A stretch of DNA of 64,000 bases from JAUIBE01 sp035267185. GTDB taxonomy: Bacteria > Pseudomonadota > Gammaproteobacteria > Xanthomonadales > SZUA-36. The translations under genes and the position numbers were made by a program. Shown one piece after another: positions 51,894-60,353 of the stretch. Within the stretch, counting starts at the first letter, position 1. Every line of letters starts with the position of its first letter. Below the pieces are notes generated by a model. That model did no database searches and was not told the origin of the DNA. It saw nothing but the letters and a program-made list of their open reading frames with translations. The DNA lies in NCBI GenBank assembly GCA_035267185.1, contig DATFLY010000043.1:1-64000 (forward strand), in the 5' to 3' direction.

Positions 51894-53390
51894 ATGTGCG
51901 GAATTATCGGGATAGTTGGGCAGCAGCCAGTTGCCGGCGAGCTTTACGATGCATTAACCGTTGTTCAGCATCGCGGTCAGGATGCTGCAGGTATTGCCAC
52001 ACTCGACGGAGACCAGATTCATCTTCATAAGGGTGTCGGACTTGTTCGGGATGTTTTCGGTGCAAACGACATGGCCAAACTGTTGGGCAACGTAGGCATT
52101 GGACATGTTCGCTATCCGACGGCTGGAAAAGATGATTCGTCTGAAGCCCAGCCCTTCTACGTTAATTCACCATACGGCATTGCGCTTGGGCACAATGGCA
52201 ATCTGATCAATGCTGCCGAGTTGAAGAAGTCACTTTTTGACACCGATCGAAGACACCTCAATACGGAATCAGATTCCGAGGTGCTGCTCAATGTTCTCGC
52301 TCATGAAATACAGGATCAAAATCCGGATCGGCTGACCCCTGCCCATATTTTTAAAGCAGTTGACGCCGTGCACCATCGCTGCGTTGGTGCCTATTCGGTG
52401 ATCACCCTGATCTGTGGATTCGGCGTTCTCGGGTTTCGCGATCCATACGGAATCAGGCCGGCAGTCATCGGTGTGCGGGAAGGCAAGCACGGTCCTGAAC
52501 ACGCGATTGCATCAGAATCAGTTGCATTGAGTGCGCTGGGTTTTGAGCTGTTGCGTGATCTTGAGCCGGGTGAGTCCGCATTTATTGATCTGGAAGGCAA
52601 GCTCCATACACACTCCAGCAGTATGGCCCGCAACCTGACGCCATGTATTTTTGAGCATGTTTATTTTGCCCGCCCGGATTCATTGCTGGATGATATTTCG
52701 GTCTACAAGGCCAGGCTGAGAATGGGGCAGGCACTGGCAAAAAAAATCCTGACACTGCGACCGGATCATGACATCGATGTTGTGATTCCTGTCCCTGATA
52801 CCAGTCGAACCGCTGCGCTGCCACTGGCGTTCGATCTGAATGTCAAATATCGGGAAGGCCTGATGAAAAACAGGTACATTGGCCGGACGTTCATCATGCC
52901 GGGACAGGAACAGCGCAGAAAATCCGTTCGGCAGAAACTCAGCCCGGTAGAGCTTGAGTTTCGTGGCAAGAATGTCCTGTTGGTAGATGACTCCATCGTG
53001 AGGGGAACGACTTCAAAGGAAATCATTCAGATGGCCCGTGATGCAGGTGCGCGCAAGGTCTATTTCGCGTCAGCCTCGCCCCCGGTTCGTCACGCCAATA
53101 TATATGGCATCGACATGCCAGCAACCTCAGAACTGGTTGCATACGGAAGGGATGAAAAACAGATCGAGCAGGAACTGGGCGCCGATTGGCTGATCTACCA
53201 GGATTTACCCGACCTGATCGAGGCCTGCAGGATCGGTAACACTCAAATAGACGAGTTTGACACCTCCTGTTTCTCCGGAGACTACGTGACCGGTGTTGAG
53301 CCCACTTATCTTGAAGCCCTTGAAAATGCCAGATCCGATGCTGCTCGCACAAGCAGGCATGAGAAGCGCCCCATGCAGATTGCCAGCTAA
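51894..53390 (+). CDS. purF: Amidophosphoribosyltransferase
   Basis: A 498-residue enzyme. After removal of the initiator methionine, the N-terminal cysteine of MCGIIGIVGQ becomes the glutaminase nucleophile. The PRPP-binding loop is NVLLVDDSIVRGTTSKEI. It catalyses the first committed step of purine synthesis. No propeptide is present. The stop lies 23 bases before the WS/DGAT gene on the same strand, so readthrough into the lipid neighbourhood is possible. Confidence 0.97.
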   Translation: MCGIIGIVGQQPVAGELYDALTVVQHRGQDAAGIATLDGDQIHLHKGVGLVRDVFGANDMAKLLGNVGIGHVRYPTAGKDDSSEAQPFYVNSPYGIALGHNGNLINAAELKKSLFDTDRRHLNTESDSEVLLNVLAHEIQDQNPDRLTPAHIFKAVDAVHHRCVGAYSVITLICGFGVLGFRDPYGIRPAVIGVREGKHGPEHAIASESVALSALGFELLRDLEPGESAFIDLEGKLHTHSSSMARNLTPCIFEHVYFARPDSLLDDISVYKARLRMGQALAKKILTLRPDHDIDVVIPVPDTSRTAALPLAFDLNVKYREGLMKNRYIGRTFIMPGQEQRRKSVRQKLSPVELEFRGKNVLLVDDSIVRGTTSKEIIQMARDAGARKVYFASASPPVRHANIYGIDMPATSELVAYGRDEKQIEQELGADWLIYQDLPDLIEACRIGNTQIDEFDTSCFSGDYVTGVEPTYLEALENARSDAARTSRHEKRPMQIAS

Positions 53391-53412
53391 AAGGGTACGA
53401 AACCCAATCCCC

Positions 53413-54900
53413 ATGACAAGCCATTCCCGTAAAGAACCCATTTCGAAGGTGGATACCGCATGGTTGCGAATGGAGCAACCCACCAACCTGATGATGATTA
53501 CGGGCATCATGACACTCAACGAGGGAATCGATTACGAACGCCTGGTTCGTACAGTTGAAGCTCGCTTTCTGTCATTTCGCCGGTTCAGGCAAAAGGCAGT
53601 AGACAATGCCCGTGGTGCCAATTGGGAACTGGATGAAGATTTTGATATTTACTCGCATGTACGGCGGGTGGCCTTACCCGGGAATGCGGACAAGGCAGAG
53701 CTGGAGGAGTACGTCAGTTACCTGGCCAGCACGCCTCTGAACAAATCGAGGCCGCTCTGGCAGTTCCACTACATCGAAAACTATATCGGTGGTCCCGTGG
53801 TCGTGACACGGATTCATCATTGTTACGCGGACGGCATTGCATTGGTGCAGGTGATGTTGACACTGACCGATGGCTCATCAGAGGAGCAGGAAGCAGAGGT
53901 TGACAGTGAGACCTGGAAACGGGAACGAACCACCGAGTCCAGCGTTTTTCGTCGCCTGACAGAGCCTGCTCGTGAAGGCATCGATTTTGCGGTTCACTGG
54001 GGCTTCAAGTTGGTGGAAGAGGGCCTGAAAGTTATCCAGGAACCCGAGCTGGCGGGGAAATATGCTGGCGAAGTCACCGAAATTGTCCAGGAACTGACCC
54101 ATGCGCTGACACTTTCGGATGATCCCAAGACCGTTTTCAAAGGTGATCTGGGTATCAGGAAGGAAGTGGCCTGGACCGATTCAATCGCCCTGGATGAAGT
54201 CAAGGCCATCAGCAAGGTCCTGGGTTGCACGGTCAATGATGTGTTGATTGCGGCCGTCACTGGTGCCCTCAGACGCTATATGCTGGACCGGGGTGAAGCC
54301 ATTGATTCCATAAATGAGATCAGGGCGACCGTGCCGGTCAATCTGCGGCCTCTTGAGCATGCCAAAGAGCTTGGCAATCACTTCGGTGTGGTGTTTCTGA
54401 GCCTGCCGACCAGTGAGTCACACCCCCTCAGGCGCGTTTATGAAGTCAGTGCGCGGATGAACGAGTTGAAAAACAGCAAGCAGGCCACGGTGGCTCTTGG
54501 GTTGCTGGCAGCTCTTGGTATGGGACCGGCTGCTTTGCAGAAACCATCATTGGAATTGTTGAGTCAGAAAGCGAGCACAGTTCTTACCAATGTTCCCGGG
54601 CCGAGGGAGCCACTATTTCTTGCTGGCGGTGAAGTTCGCAGCATGATGTTCTGGGTGCCGCAAAATGGCTCTATTGGAATGGGCGTCAGTATTCTGAGTT
54701 ACAACGGCAAGGTTTTCTTCGGTGTGATGACGGACCGTAAAATCGTTCCGGATCCCAACGCCATCATCGAAAACTTTGGCCCGGAGCTTGAACGTCTGCT
54801 CAAGCTTTGCATGATGCTGCCGCTGGATGAGCTGCCTTGCTGTGATACCGCGGACGAACTCCTGGAAAATTCGCTTTTGTTGCTGGCGGACAAAAACTAG
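53413..54900 (+). CDS. Wax ester synthase / diacylglycerol acyltransferase (WS/DGAT)
   Basis: A 495-residue bifunctional acyltransferase. The catalytic motif HHCYADG lies at residues 135-141, and PLWQFHYIENY just before it and the later FSxNVPGPREPLFLAG-type segment (LTNVPGPREPLFLAGGE) are standard for the family. It transfers acyl groups from acyl-CoA to long-chain alcohols or diacylglycerol, giving wax esters or triacylglycerol at the membrane and lipid body. The ATG at 53413 gives the usual N-terminus. An open frame extends upstream inside purF but is a shadow. It heads an apparent neutral-lipid region. Confidence 0.93.
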   Translation: MTSHSRKEPISKVDTAWLRMEQPTNLMMITGIMTLNEGIDYERLVRTVEARFLSFRRFRQKAVDNARGANWELDEDFDIYSHVRRVALPGNADKAELEEYVSYLASTPLNKSRPLWQFHYIENYIGGPVVVTRIHHCYADGIALVQVMLTLTDGSSEEQEAEVDSETWKRERTTESSVFRRLTEPAREGIDFAVHWGFKLVEEGLKVIQEPELAGKYAGEVTEIVQELTHALTLSDDPKTVFKGDLGIRKEVAWTDSIALDEVKAISKVLGCTVNDVLIAAVTGALRRYMLDRGEAIDSINEIRATVPVNLRPLEHAKELGNHFGVVFLSLPTSESHPLRRVYEVSARMNELKNSKQATVALGLLAALGMGPAALQKPSLELLSQKASTVLTNVPGPREPLFLAGGEVRSMMFWVPQNGSIGMGVSILSYNGKVFFGVMTDRKIVPDPNAIIENFGPELERLLKLCMMLPLDELPCCDTADELLENSLLLLADKN

Positions 54901-54918
54901 GCTGACGAAACCGGCTGC

Positions 54919-55692
54919 CTATTCGAGCTCGGATTTGGCAAACTCCACATCAAGTCTTTCCATCGCATCACGAGGGGTCATTTCTGACGCTTTGACATAA
55001 AGCTCTGACACCTCGTCGAGTTTCTTGTCTCCATAGAGCAAATACAGTCCATTGGCATATTCAATGTGGGCAATTGGCGCATCGGGTGTCAGACCGATCG
55101 CCGTCTCAAGGTGTTCAAGGGCGGCTGATTCACTGGCGCCATAGGTCATTGAGCCGATCATTTTGCCCATCTTATCGATGATTTCTGAGTGGTAAAGACC
55201 CATTGCTGTGTGTGCCTCTGCATGATCTGGCTCCAGTTGCAGGGCATTTTCGAGGCTCTCCCTGATTTTGGTTGCAAATCCCTGCTTGATGGCCTTGACC
55301 ACCGAAATGCTCTGACTGTAGCGGCCAAGGTTAAAGGCGTGAAAATAGTACGCATTGGGGTCGTCTGGAAATGCTTCGATTGCTTCTTCAGCCGTGGCAA
55401 TAGCATTCTCGAATATCTCGACCTGTACAGAGTTATTATCTTCCAGGTAACTGGCATAGATTCCTGCCGATTTGGTGGCAACAGCGTGGGCAGAAATACC
55501 AATTGCGTTCGCCAGGTTGACGGCCTGATCAAAATCACCGCAGTGAAAAGCTGCCCAGGCGTCAAGGAGATCGTCTGAATCCGGTTCAGGTTCACGATCA
55601 CCCTGATGCAGTTCTGGCCATAAATCTCTCAATGCCTCCGAATCGTACTGGTAGTCATCTGAGTCGTGTGGGAAAGGATTCCAGTTGGTCAT
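54919..55692 (-). CDS. TPR-repeat protein
   Basis: A 257-residue soluble protein built of helical tetratricopeptide-like repeats: DAWAAFHCGDFDQAVNLANAIG, EAIEAFPDDPNAYYFHAFNLGRYSQ, SLENALQLEPDHAEAHTAMGLYHSE and HLETAIGLTPDAPIAHIEYANGLY. There is no signal peptide. TPR proteins mediate protein contacts, and the partner here is unknown. It lies convergent to the WS/DGAT gene and divergent from the phasin gene, so a link to storage granules is possible but only inferred from location. Confidence 0.8.
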   Translation of the reverse strand: MTNWNPFPHDSDDYQYDSEALRDLWPELHQGDREPEPDSDDLLDAWAAFHCGDFDQAVNLANAIGISAHAVATKSAGIYASYLEDNNSVQVEIFENAIATAEEAIEAFPDDPNAYYFHAFNLGRYSQSISVVKAIKQGFATKIRESLENALQLEPDHAEAHTAMGLYHSEIIDKMGKMIGSMTYGASESAALEHLETAIGLTPDAPIAHIEYANGLYLLYGDKKLDEVSELYVKASEMTPRDAMERLDVEFAKSELE

Positions 55693-55773
55693 AATGATTT
55701 AGTGTGATTACTCTAATTATTCTTTCTAACATGGCGCCATGACAAACATTGAGACACCTTAAAGGAGGATGTC

Positions 55774-56523
55774 ATGGCTAAGAAGAAACTGAAGAAGAAG
55801 GTACAACGGAGAGGTTCAGCAAGCAAGCTGGGAACACCGGTTGTAGAGTCTGCACGTGAAGTCTGGTTGGCTGGTCTTGGTGCATTGAAACTTGCACAAC
55901 AAGAAAGCGGCAAGGTTTTGGAACAGGGCAGCAAATTGTTCGATCGCCTGGTTGAAGAGGGTGGTCAGCTCGAAAACAAGACACGTGGTGATATTGAAGG
56001 CGCTGTTGCTGATATGCGCGGCGAGATTGAAAACCGCATGTCAGGCGTCAAGCAGAGAACCAATGCAGTTCGTAAGCAGGCCGCTGACAACTGGGACAAA
56101 CTTGAGAGTATTTTTGAAGAACGTGTTGCACGCGCGCTTGCCAGCCTTGGCATTCCGACCAGTGACGACATCAGTCGCCTGAGTGCAAAAGTTCAGTCTT
56201 TGGCAGAGCAGGTGAGTGCGCTGGATTCTGAAAAGAAAACAGCCAAACCAGCTGCAAGAGCTGCAAAAAAGACAGCAACCCGTTCTACGGCACGCAAGGC
56301 CACAAAAAAGGCCACAAAGAAGCCTGCCACAAAAACGGCCACAAAGAAGGCTGCCACAAAAACGGCCACAAAGAAGCCTGCCACAAAAACGGCCACCAGG
56401 AAGCCAGCCACAACGAAGCCCACAAAGAAAGCCACCAAAAAGGCGGCCAAAAAGGCTCCGAAGAAGACGGTAAGAAAGACCACAAAAAAAGCAGTCAAAA
56501 AGACAGCTAAAAAAACGACTTAA
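55774..56523 (+). CDS. Phasin-family granule protein with histone-H1-like C-terminus
   Basis: A 249-residue protein with a very strong AAAGGAGG ribosome-binding site. Residues 1-150 form an amphipathic helical phasin domain (SAREVWLAGLGALKLAQQESGKVLEQGSKLFDRLVEEG) ending in a leucine-zipper-like SRLSAKVQSLAEQVSAL. Residues 150-249 are almost entirely Lys, Ala and Thr in AAKK, PATKT and TKKA repeats. This is the architecture of Pseudomonas PhaF, which coats storage granules and binds DNA to segregate them. Here the neighbours point to wax ester or triacylglycerol as well as, or instead of, polyhydroxyalkanoate, since no phaC is in the window. Confidence 0.9.
   Translation: MAKKKLKKKVQRRGSASKLGTPVVESAREVWLAGLGALKLAQQESGKVLEQGSKLFDRLVEEGGQLENKTRGDIEGAVADMRGEIENRMSGVKQRTNAVRKQAADNWDKLESIFEERVARALASLGIPTSDDISRLSAKVQSLAEQVSALDSEKKTAKPAARAAKKTATRSTARKATKKATKKPATKTATKKAATKTATKKPATKTATRKPATTKPTKKATKKAAKKAPKKTVRKTTKKAVKKTAKKTT
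56310..56417 (+). repeat. 27-bp coding repeats in the phasin tail
   Basis: Four copies beginning GGCCAC occur at 56310, 56337, 56364 and 56391, an exact 27-bp period encoding nine-residue ATKK-ATKT units. This kind of repeat expands and contracts by slippage. Confidence 0.9.
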
Positions 56524-56596
56524 GAAATACTAGTTCAGCCAGGTCCTGATCAAAGGAAATAGCTGAATCAGAGGTTAGTGATGTGACCCTGAAATT

Positions 56597-56625
56597 AAAG
56601 GCCGGCTATGCCGGCCTTTTTTTTT
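56597..56625 (+). terminator. Rho-independent terminator of the phasin gene
   Basis: AAAGGCCGGC pairs with GCCGGCCTTT around TAT and continues in T residues. It ends one base before the convergent TetR gene. Confidence 0.93.
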
Positions 56626-56626
56626 G

Positions 56627-57268
56627 TCAAAGATTTTCCTGGTAAGCGACGGAAAGCTGTTCCACTTCTTCCCGCCACTGCTCGTTCAGGTATGGCGCTA
56701 TCAACAGAAAGATTCGTGAAATAGCCCTGACCTGTGCGCTGCCATCGCGCATACCCTTTGGATCAAACTGGTCGGCAAACGGTATCCAGTATGTGAATGT
56801 CATCAGTATCTGCTCGAAAACCATCAATCGTTCTGCTTCACTCACCGTGAGCGCATCTGTTGACTCAAGGCTCAACATCAGTGACAAAATTGCTTTTTCT
56901 TCTCGACTAAACAGGGCCTTCAGGGCCTTGCCAATCGCTGGCATTTCGCTGGAAATATCTGACAGGTTTCTGTAGATGAAGCGGTACTGTCCCTTGACCT
57001 CGAAAATGACATGCAACCTGAACCACAATGACTCTGGTTCACCTGCCATGTTCTCCGAGACGTCAATCAGGGGCACCAAAGCCTCGGCGAAGCGACTGAA
57101 TAACGCCTGGACGATGTGCTCTTTTCTCCTGAAATGATAGTGAAGGTTTCCGGGGCTGATGTCTGCTTCATCGGCAATCAGGTTGGTTGTGACATTTGGC
57201 TCGCCGTGGAGATTAAACAAATCGAGACTTGTGCGGAGTATCAGTTCGCGGGTATCTCGGCGGGCCAT
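56627..57268 (-). CDS. TetR/AcrR family transcriptional regulator
   Basis: A 213-residue regulator starting MARRDTRELILRTSLDLFNLHG. The helix-turn-helix is VTTNLIADEADISPGNLHYHFRRKEHIV near residues 26-53. The C-terminal helical domain should bind a ligand. Its place between the phasin gene and the ACBP and FAR genes suggests control of lipid storage with an acyl-CoA-type ligand, as for PsrA, FadR-like TetR proteins or PhaD. That link is inference. The longer frame to 57448 has an unrelated N-terminus, so 57268 is chosen. Confidence 0.88.
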   Translation of the reverse strand: MARRDTRELILRTSLDLFNLHGEPNVTTNLIADEADISPGNLHYHFRRKEHIVQALFSRFAEALVPLIDVSENMAGEPESLWFRLHVIFEVKGQYRFIYRNLSDISSEMPAIGKALKALFSREEKAILSLMLSLESTDALTVSEAERLMVFEQILMTFTYWIPFADQFDPKGMRDGSAQVRAISRIFLLIAPYLNEQWREEVEQLSVAYQENL

Positions 57269-57314
57269 ATGACTGGGGGATTCTGGTTGTATGCTGTTGA
57301 ATGAATGTCCCGGG

Positions 57315-57578
57315 TTAAACCTCTCCGCCCAGTTTTCTGACCAGTTCAATGTATTGTGACTGTGCCTTTTCCTGGTCCATACCTTGCAACTTTTCCCATG
57401 ACTCGTATTTCGCCACACCAACGAAATCAAAGAACCCCGGCTTTTCACCGCTTACATCACCGTCAGACCCCTGCTTGTACAAAGCATACAGTTGCAACAG
57501 GGTGTCATTGTCCGGTCGCTCGGGAAGGGATTTCGCGACGGTTGCCGCCTTTTCAAATAATTCGGCATCACTGCTCAT
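57315..57578 (-). CDS. Acyl-CoA-binding protein (ACBP)
   Basis: An 87-residue four-helix protein with the family core LYALYKQGSDGDVSGEKPGFFDFVGVAKYESWEKLQGM and a C-terminal QYIELVRKL helix. The tyrosines and lysine of YKQ and KYESW are the known acyl-CoA contacts. ACBP buffers and carries long-chain acyl-CoA and is uncommon but well documented in bacteria. It is 47 bases upstream of the TetR gene on the same strand and divergent from the reductase, fitting a role in feeding acyl-CoA to storage lipid enzymes. Confidence 0.93.
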   Translation of the reverse strand: MSSDAELFEKAATVAKSLPERPDNDTLLQLYALYKQGSDGDVSGEKPGFFDFVGVAKYESWEKLQGMDQEKAQSQYIELVRKLGGEV

Positions 57579-57730
57579 TAATTCGCTCCTGTTTTATAAA
57601 GGTCCGGGACTGATCTGATAAGATCGTACCATGTGCTGCGGGTCGTGGTAGATACCCCTTGGAAGTGATTTTATACTTCTTGAGGCTTTACGGCCCTGAA
57701 GCAACGAGAGGCACTTATCGGAGTCAATTC

Positions 57731-59713
57731 ATGAACTATTTTATTACCGGTGGCACGGGCTTCATCGGCCGTAATCTGATTGAACAACTTCTGCATCGTC
57801 GCGGAAACATTTATGTGCTGGTGCGAAGCGGTTCGCGTCCCAAGCTAAAGGCAATGTCCGAGCGATGGGGGGTGTCTGCAAAACGTGTGATCCCCATCAC
57901 CGGCGACCTGTCAAAACCTTTCCTGGGAATCCGTCCTGCGAAGCGAAAAGAACTCGAAGGCCAGATCCGCCATGTTTATCACCTGGGCGCAATTTATGAC
58001 CTTAAGGCTGACGCGGCATCTCAGCAGACTGCCAATGTTGATGGCACAAAGCATGCGATACAGTTTGCTGAAGCCGTCAAAGCGAAGTGCTTCCACCATT
58101 GCAGTTCCATTGCAGCTGCCGGACTTTACCAGGGGGTCTTCCGTGAAGACATGTTCGAAGAGGCAAGCGGACTGGACCACCCATACTTTCGAACCAAGCA
58201 TGATTCAGAAGGCGTGGTCCGGCACCATTGTAAAATTCCATGGAGAATTTATCGCCCCGGGATCGTGGTTGGACATTCCGAGACGGGTGAAATCGACAAG
58301 ATTGATGGCCCGTACTACTTCTTTAAACTGATCCAGAAGATGCGGCGGATGATGCCGCAATGGATGCCGACGATCGGAATAGAGGGTGGCCGAATCAACA
58401 TCGTGCCTGTCGATTTTGTCGTCAAGGCAATGGATCATATTTCTCATATGGCCAGGCAGGACGGAAAATGTTTTCACCTGACCGACCCCAAACCCAAGCG
58501 AATAGGAGAAGTGCTTAACCTGTTCGCGGATGCGGCCCATGCGCCACAGATGACCATGCGCGTTGATGCCCGGATATTCAATTACATCCCCAAGATGGTC
58601 AAACAGGGACTTTCCATGTTTCCCCCGGTAAAACGTATTCAGCACCAGGTATTGAATGACCTGGGAATACCGGCCAACGTGATGACTTTTGTAAACTATC
58701 CAACCCGGTTTGATACCCATGAAACAGAACGGGCACTAAAGAACACGAAAATCCGGGTTCCCAATCTTGAAGACTATGCCTGGAGACTCTGGGACTACTG
58801 GGAAAGGCACCTGGATCCTGACCTGTTTATCGATCGAAGCCTTCGAGGCCATATTGAAGACAAGGTTGTGGTGGTCACGGGCGGTTCATCAGGAATCGGC
58901 AAGTCGACCGCGTTGATGATGGCCAGGGCCGGGGCCAGAGTGGCCATCGTTGCCCGTAAGAAACAGGCGTTGAATGACACAGTTCATGAGATTCGTGAAG
59001 ATGGTGGTTTTGCAAAAAGCTACTCTGCAGACCTGACTGACCTTGAAGCCTGCGACGCGATCATCGACAAGATTGAAAATGACCTGGGTCCGGTTGATGT
59101 TCTGGTGAACAATGCGGGACGTTCAATCAGACGCTCGATTGCTTTGTCCTATGATCGTTTTCATGATTTTGAAAGAACCATGCAGCTGAATTACTTCGGA
59201 AGCCTGCGTCTGATTATGAAGGTGTTGCCGGCAATGACCAAGCGGCGCCAGGGACAGGTCATCAACATCTCGTCGATCGGGGTGTTGTCCAACGCACCCA
59301 GATTTTCAGCATACGTGGCTTCCAAGGCTGCATTGGACGCATTTTCCCGTTGTGCGGCAGCGGAGTTCAATGACACGGGTGTCAGCTTTACCACCATCAA
59401 CATGCCGTTGGTTCGAACACCTATGATCGCGCCGACCAAGATGTACAAGAATGTGCCGACGATCAGCCCTGATGAAGCGGCGCAGATGGTCAAACAGGCT
59501 GTCATATACAAGCCACAGCGAATCGCGACGCGCCTTGGAATTTTCTCGCAGGTATTGCACGCGGTGGCACCGAAAGTATCCGAGATCGTTATGAACAGTG
59601 CGTTCAGGATGTTTCCTGATTCTGCCGCAGCCAAAGGCGTCAGCGGGGATCAGGCTGAGGCTTCCCAGGAGCAAGTGGCCTTTGCGAGTCTGATGCGGGG
59701 CATCCATTGGTAG
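57731..59713 (+). CDS. Two-domain fatty acyl-CoA reductase-like SDR protein
   Basis: A 660-residue fusion of two short-chain dehydrogenases. The N-terminal extended SDR has TGGTGFIG at residues 6-13 and Y152-F-R-T-K156. The C-terminal classical SDR has TGGSSGIG at 383-390 and Y528-V-A-S-K532, with a serine near 515. Length and domain order resemble the bacterial alcohol-forming fatty acyl-CoA reductases of Marinobacter, which reduce acyl-CoA through the aldehyde to the alcohol. With ACBP and WS/DGAT nearby, supply of alcohols for wax esters is likely. Other multidomain SDR proteins remain possible. The ATG at 57731 is chosen because an extension to 57659 adds 24 unlike residues. Confidence 0.85.
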   Translation: MNYFITGGTGFIGRNLIEQLLHRRGNIYVLVRSGSRPKLKAMSERWGVSAKRVIPITGDLSKPFLGIRPAKRKELEGQIRHVYHLGAIYDLKADAASQQTANVDGTKHAIQFAEAVKAKCFHHCSSIAAAGLYQGVFREDMFEEASGLDHPYFRTKHDSEGVVRHHCKIPWRIYRPGIVVGHSETGEIDKIDGPYYFFKLIQKMRRMMPQWMPTIGIEGGRINIVPVDFVVKAMDHISHMARQDGKCFHLTDPKPKRIGEVLNLFADAAHAPQMTMRVDARIFNYIPKMVKQGLSMFPPVKRIQHQVLNDLGIPANVMTFVNYPTRFDTHETERALKNTKIRVPNLEDYAWRLWDYWERHLDPDLFIDRSLRGHIEDKVVVVTGGSSGIGKSTALMMARAGARVAIVARKKQALNDTVHEIREDGGFAKSYSADLTDLEACDAIIDKIENDLGPVDVLVNNAGRSIRRSIALSYDRFHDFERTMQLNYFGSLRLIMKVLPAMTKRRQGQVINISSIGVLSNAPRFSAYVASKAALDAFSRCAAAEFNDTGVSFTTINMPLVRTPMIAPTKMYKNVPTISPDEAAQMVKQAVIYKPQRIATRLGIFSQVLHAVAPKVSEIVMNSAFRMFPDSAAAKGVSGDQAEASQEQVAFASLMRGIHW

Positions 59714-59717
59714 GCTT

Positions 59718-60222
59718 CTGCTCCGTAAGGCACGTGGATGTTGCGATCTCGTTAACCTGCTCCGTGATCATGTAGATAAATAAGTCACGAAGGCGGTTGC
59801 ACTCACTCGCAACCATTCAGGCTGCTTTTCTTCTTTTGAGAGCTGCTCCGTAAGGCACGTGGATGTTGCGATCTCGTTAACCTGCTCCGTGATCATGTAG
59901 ATAAATAAGTCACGAAGGCGGTGGCACTCGCTCGCAACCATTCAGGCTGCGTTTCTTCTTTTGAGAGGGGCTTCCAATGCCAGGCAGGTGTTGCTCGTTC
60001 GACTCCCTGCTTCGAGTCTGTGTAGTGCAGTGTCTCGAAGGTGGTGGCACTCGCTCGCAACCATTCAGGCTGCTTTTATTGTAATGAAGGGCGCTTCGTA
60101 AGCGCAGGTGGATGTTGCGATCTCGCTTACCTGCTCCGTGAGCATATAGATAAAGAAGTCACGAAGGCGGTGGCACTCGCTCGCAACCATTCAGGCTGCG
60201 TTTCTTCTTTTGAGAGGGGCTT
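59718..60222. repeat. Tandem array of about 125-bp repeats, four copies
   Basis: Four imperfect direct repeats lie between the reductase and patatin genes. The conserved block GGTGGCACTCGCTCGCAACC with ATTCAGGCTGC starts at 59795, 59920, 60043 and 60169, giving spacings of 125, 123 and 126 bp. Copies 1, 2 and 4 also share CACGTGGATGTTGCGATCTC or a close form (CAGGTGGATG in copy 4) and a CTGCTCCGTGA block, while copy 3 has diverged. The first copy can form GGTTGC/GCAACC. No open frame or CRISPR-like spacer pattern is present. Confidence 0.85.
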
Positions 60223-60253
60223 CGCAAGACAGGTCGGTCTCGCGGATTGTTTT

Positions 60254-60346
60254 TTGGTACATGGAAGTACCAACGCAGAGCGCTTGCACACAAAAACCAC
60301 GCTTTTTGTGTGCAAGATGTGAGTCGGGCAGGACGCCCGATCTCAC
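60254..60346. repeat. Three strong hairpins next to the tandem array
   Basis: TTGGTAC (60254-60260) pairs with GTACCAA around ATGGAA. CTTGCACACAAAAA (60283-60296) pairs perfectly over 14 bp with 60303-60316 around CCACGC. GTGAG plus TCGGGC (60319-60329) pairs with GCCCGA and CTCAC (60335-60346, one bulge) around AGGAC. The middle one could terminate transcription of the patatin gene on the minus strand. The first and third show GGA loops. Confidence 0.6.
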
Positions 60347-60353
60347 TCAGATA

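Noticed and set aside
53293..53412. Upstream extension of the WS/DGAT gene into purF
   Set aside because: The extension overlaps the purF C-terminus in another frame and is unlike the acyltransferase family. The ATG at 53413 gives the standard N-terminus.
56193..56498. Hydrophobic minus-strand frame opposite the phasin tail
   Set aside because: AAA/AAG lysine codons read backwards as phenylalanine and leucine. It is a mirror of the repeat, not a membrane protein.
59718..60222. Possible CRISPR array
   Set aside because: The repeat unit is about 125 bp, spacers are not unique 30-40 bp sequences, and no cas genes are near. It is an ordinary tandem repeat.
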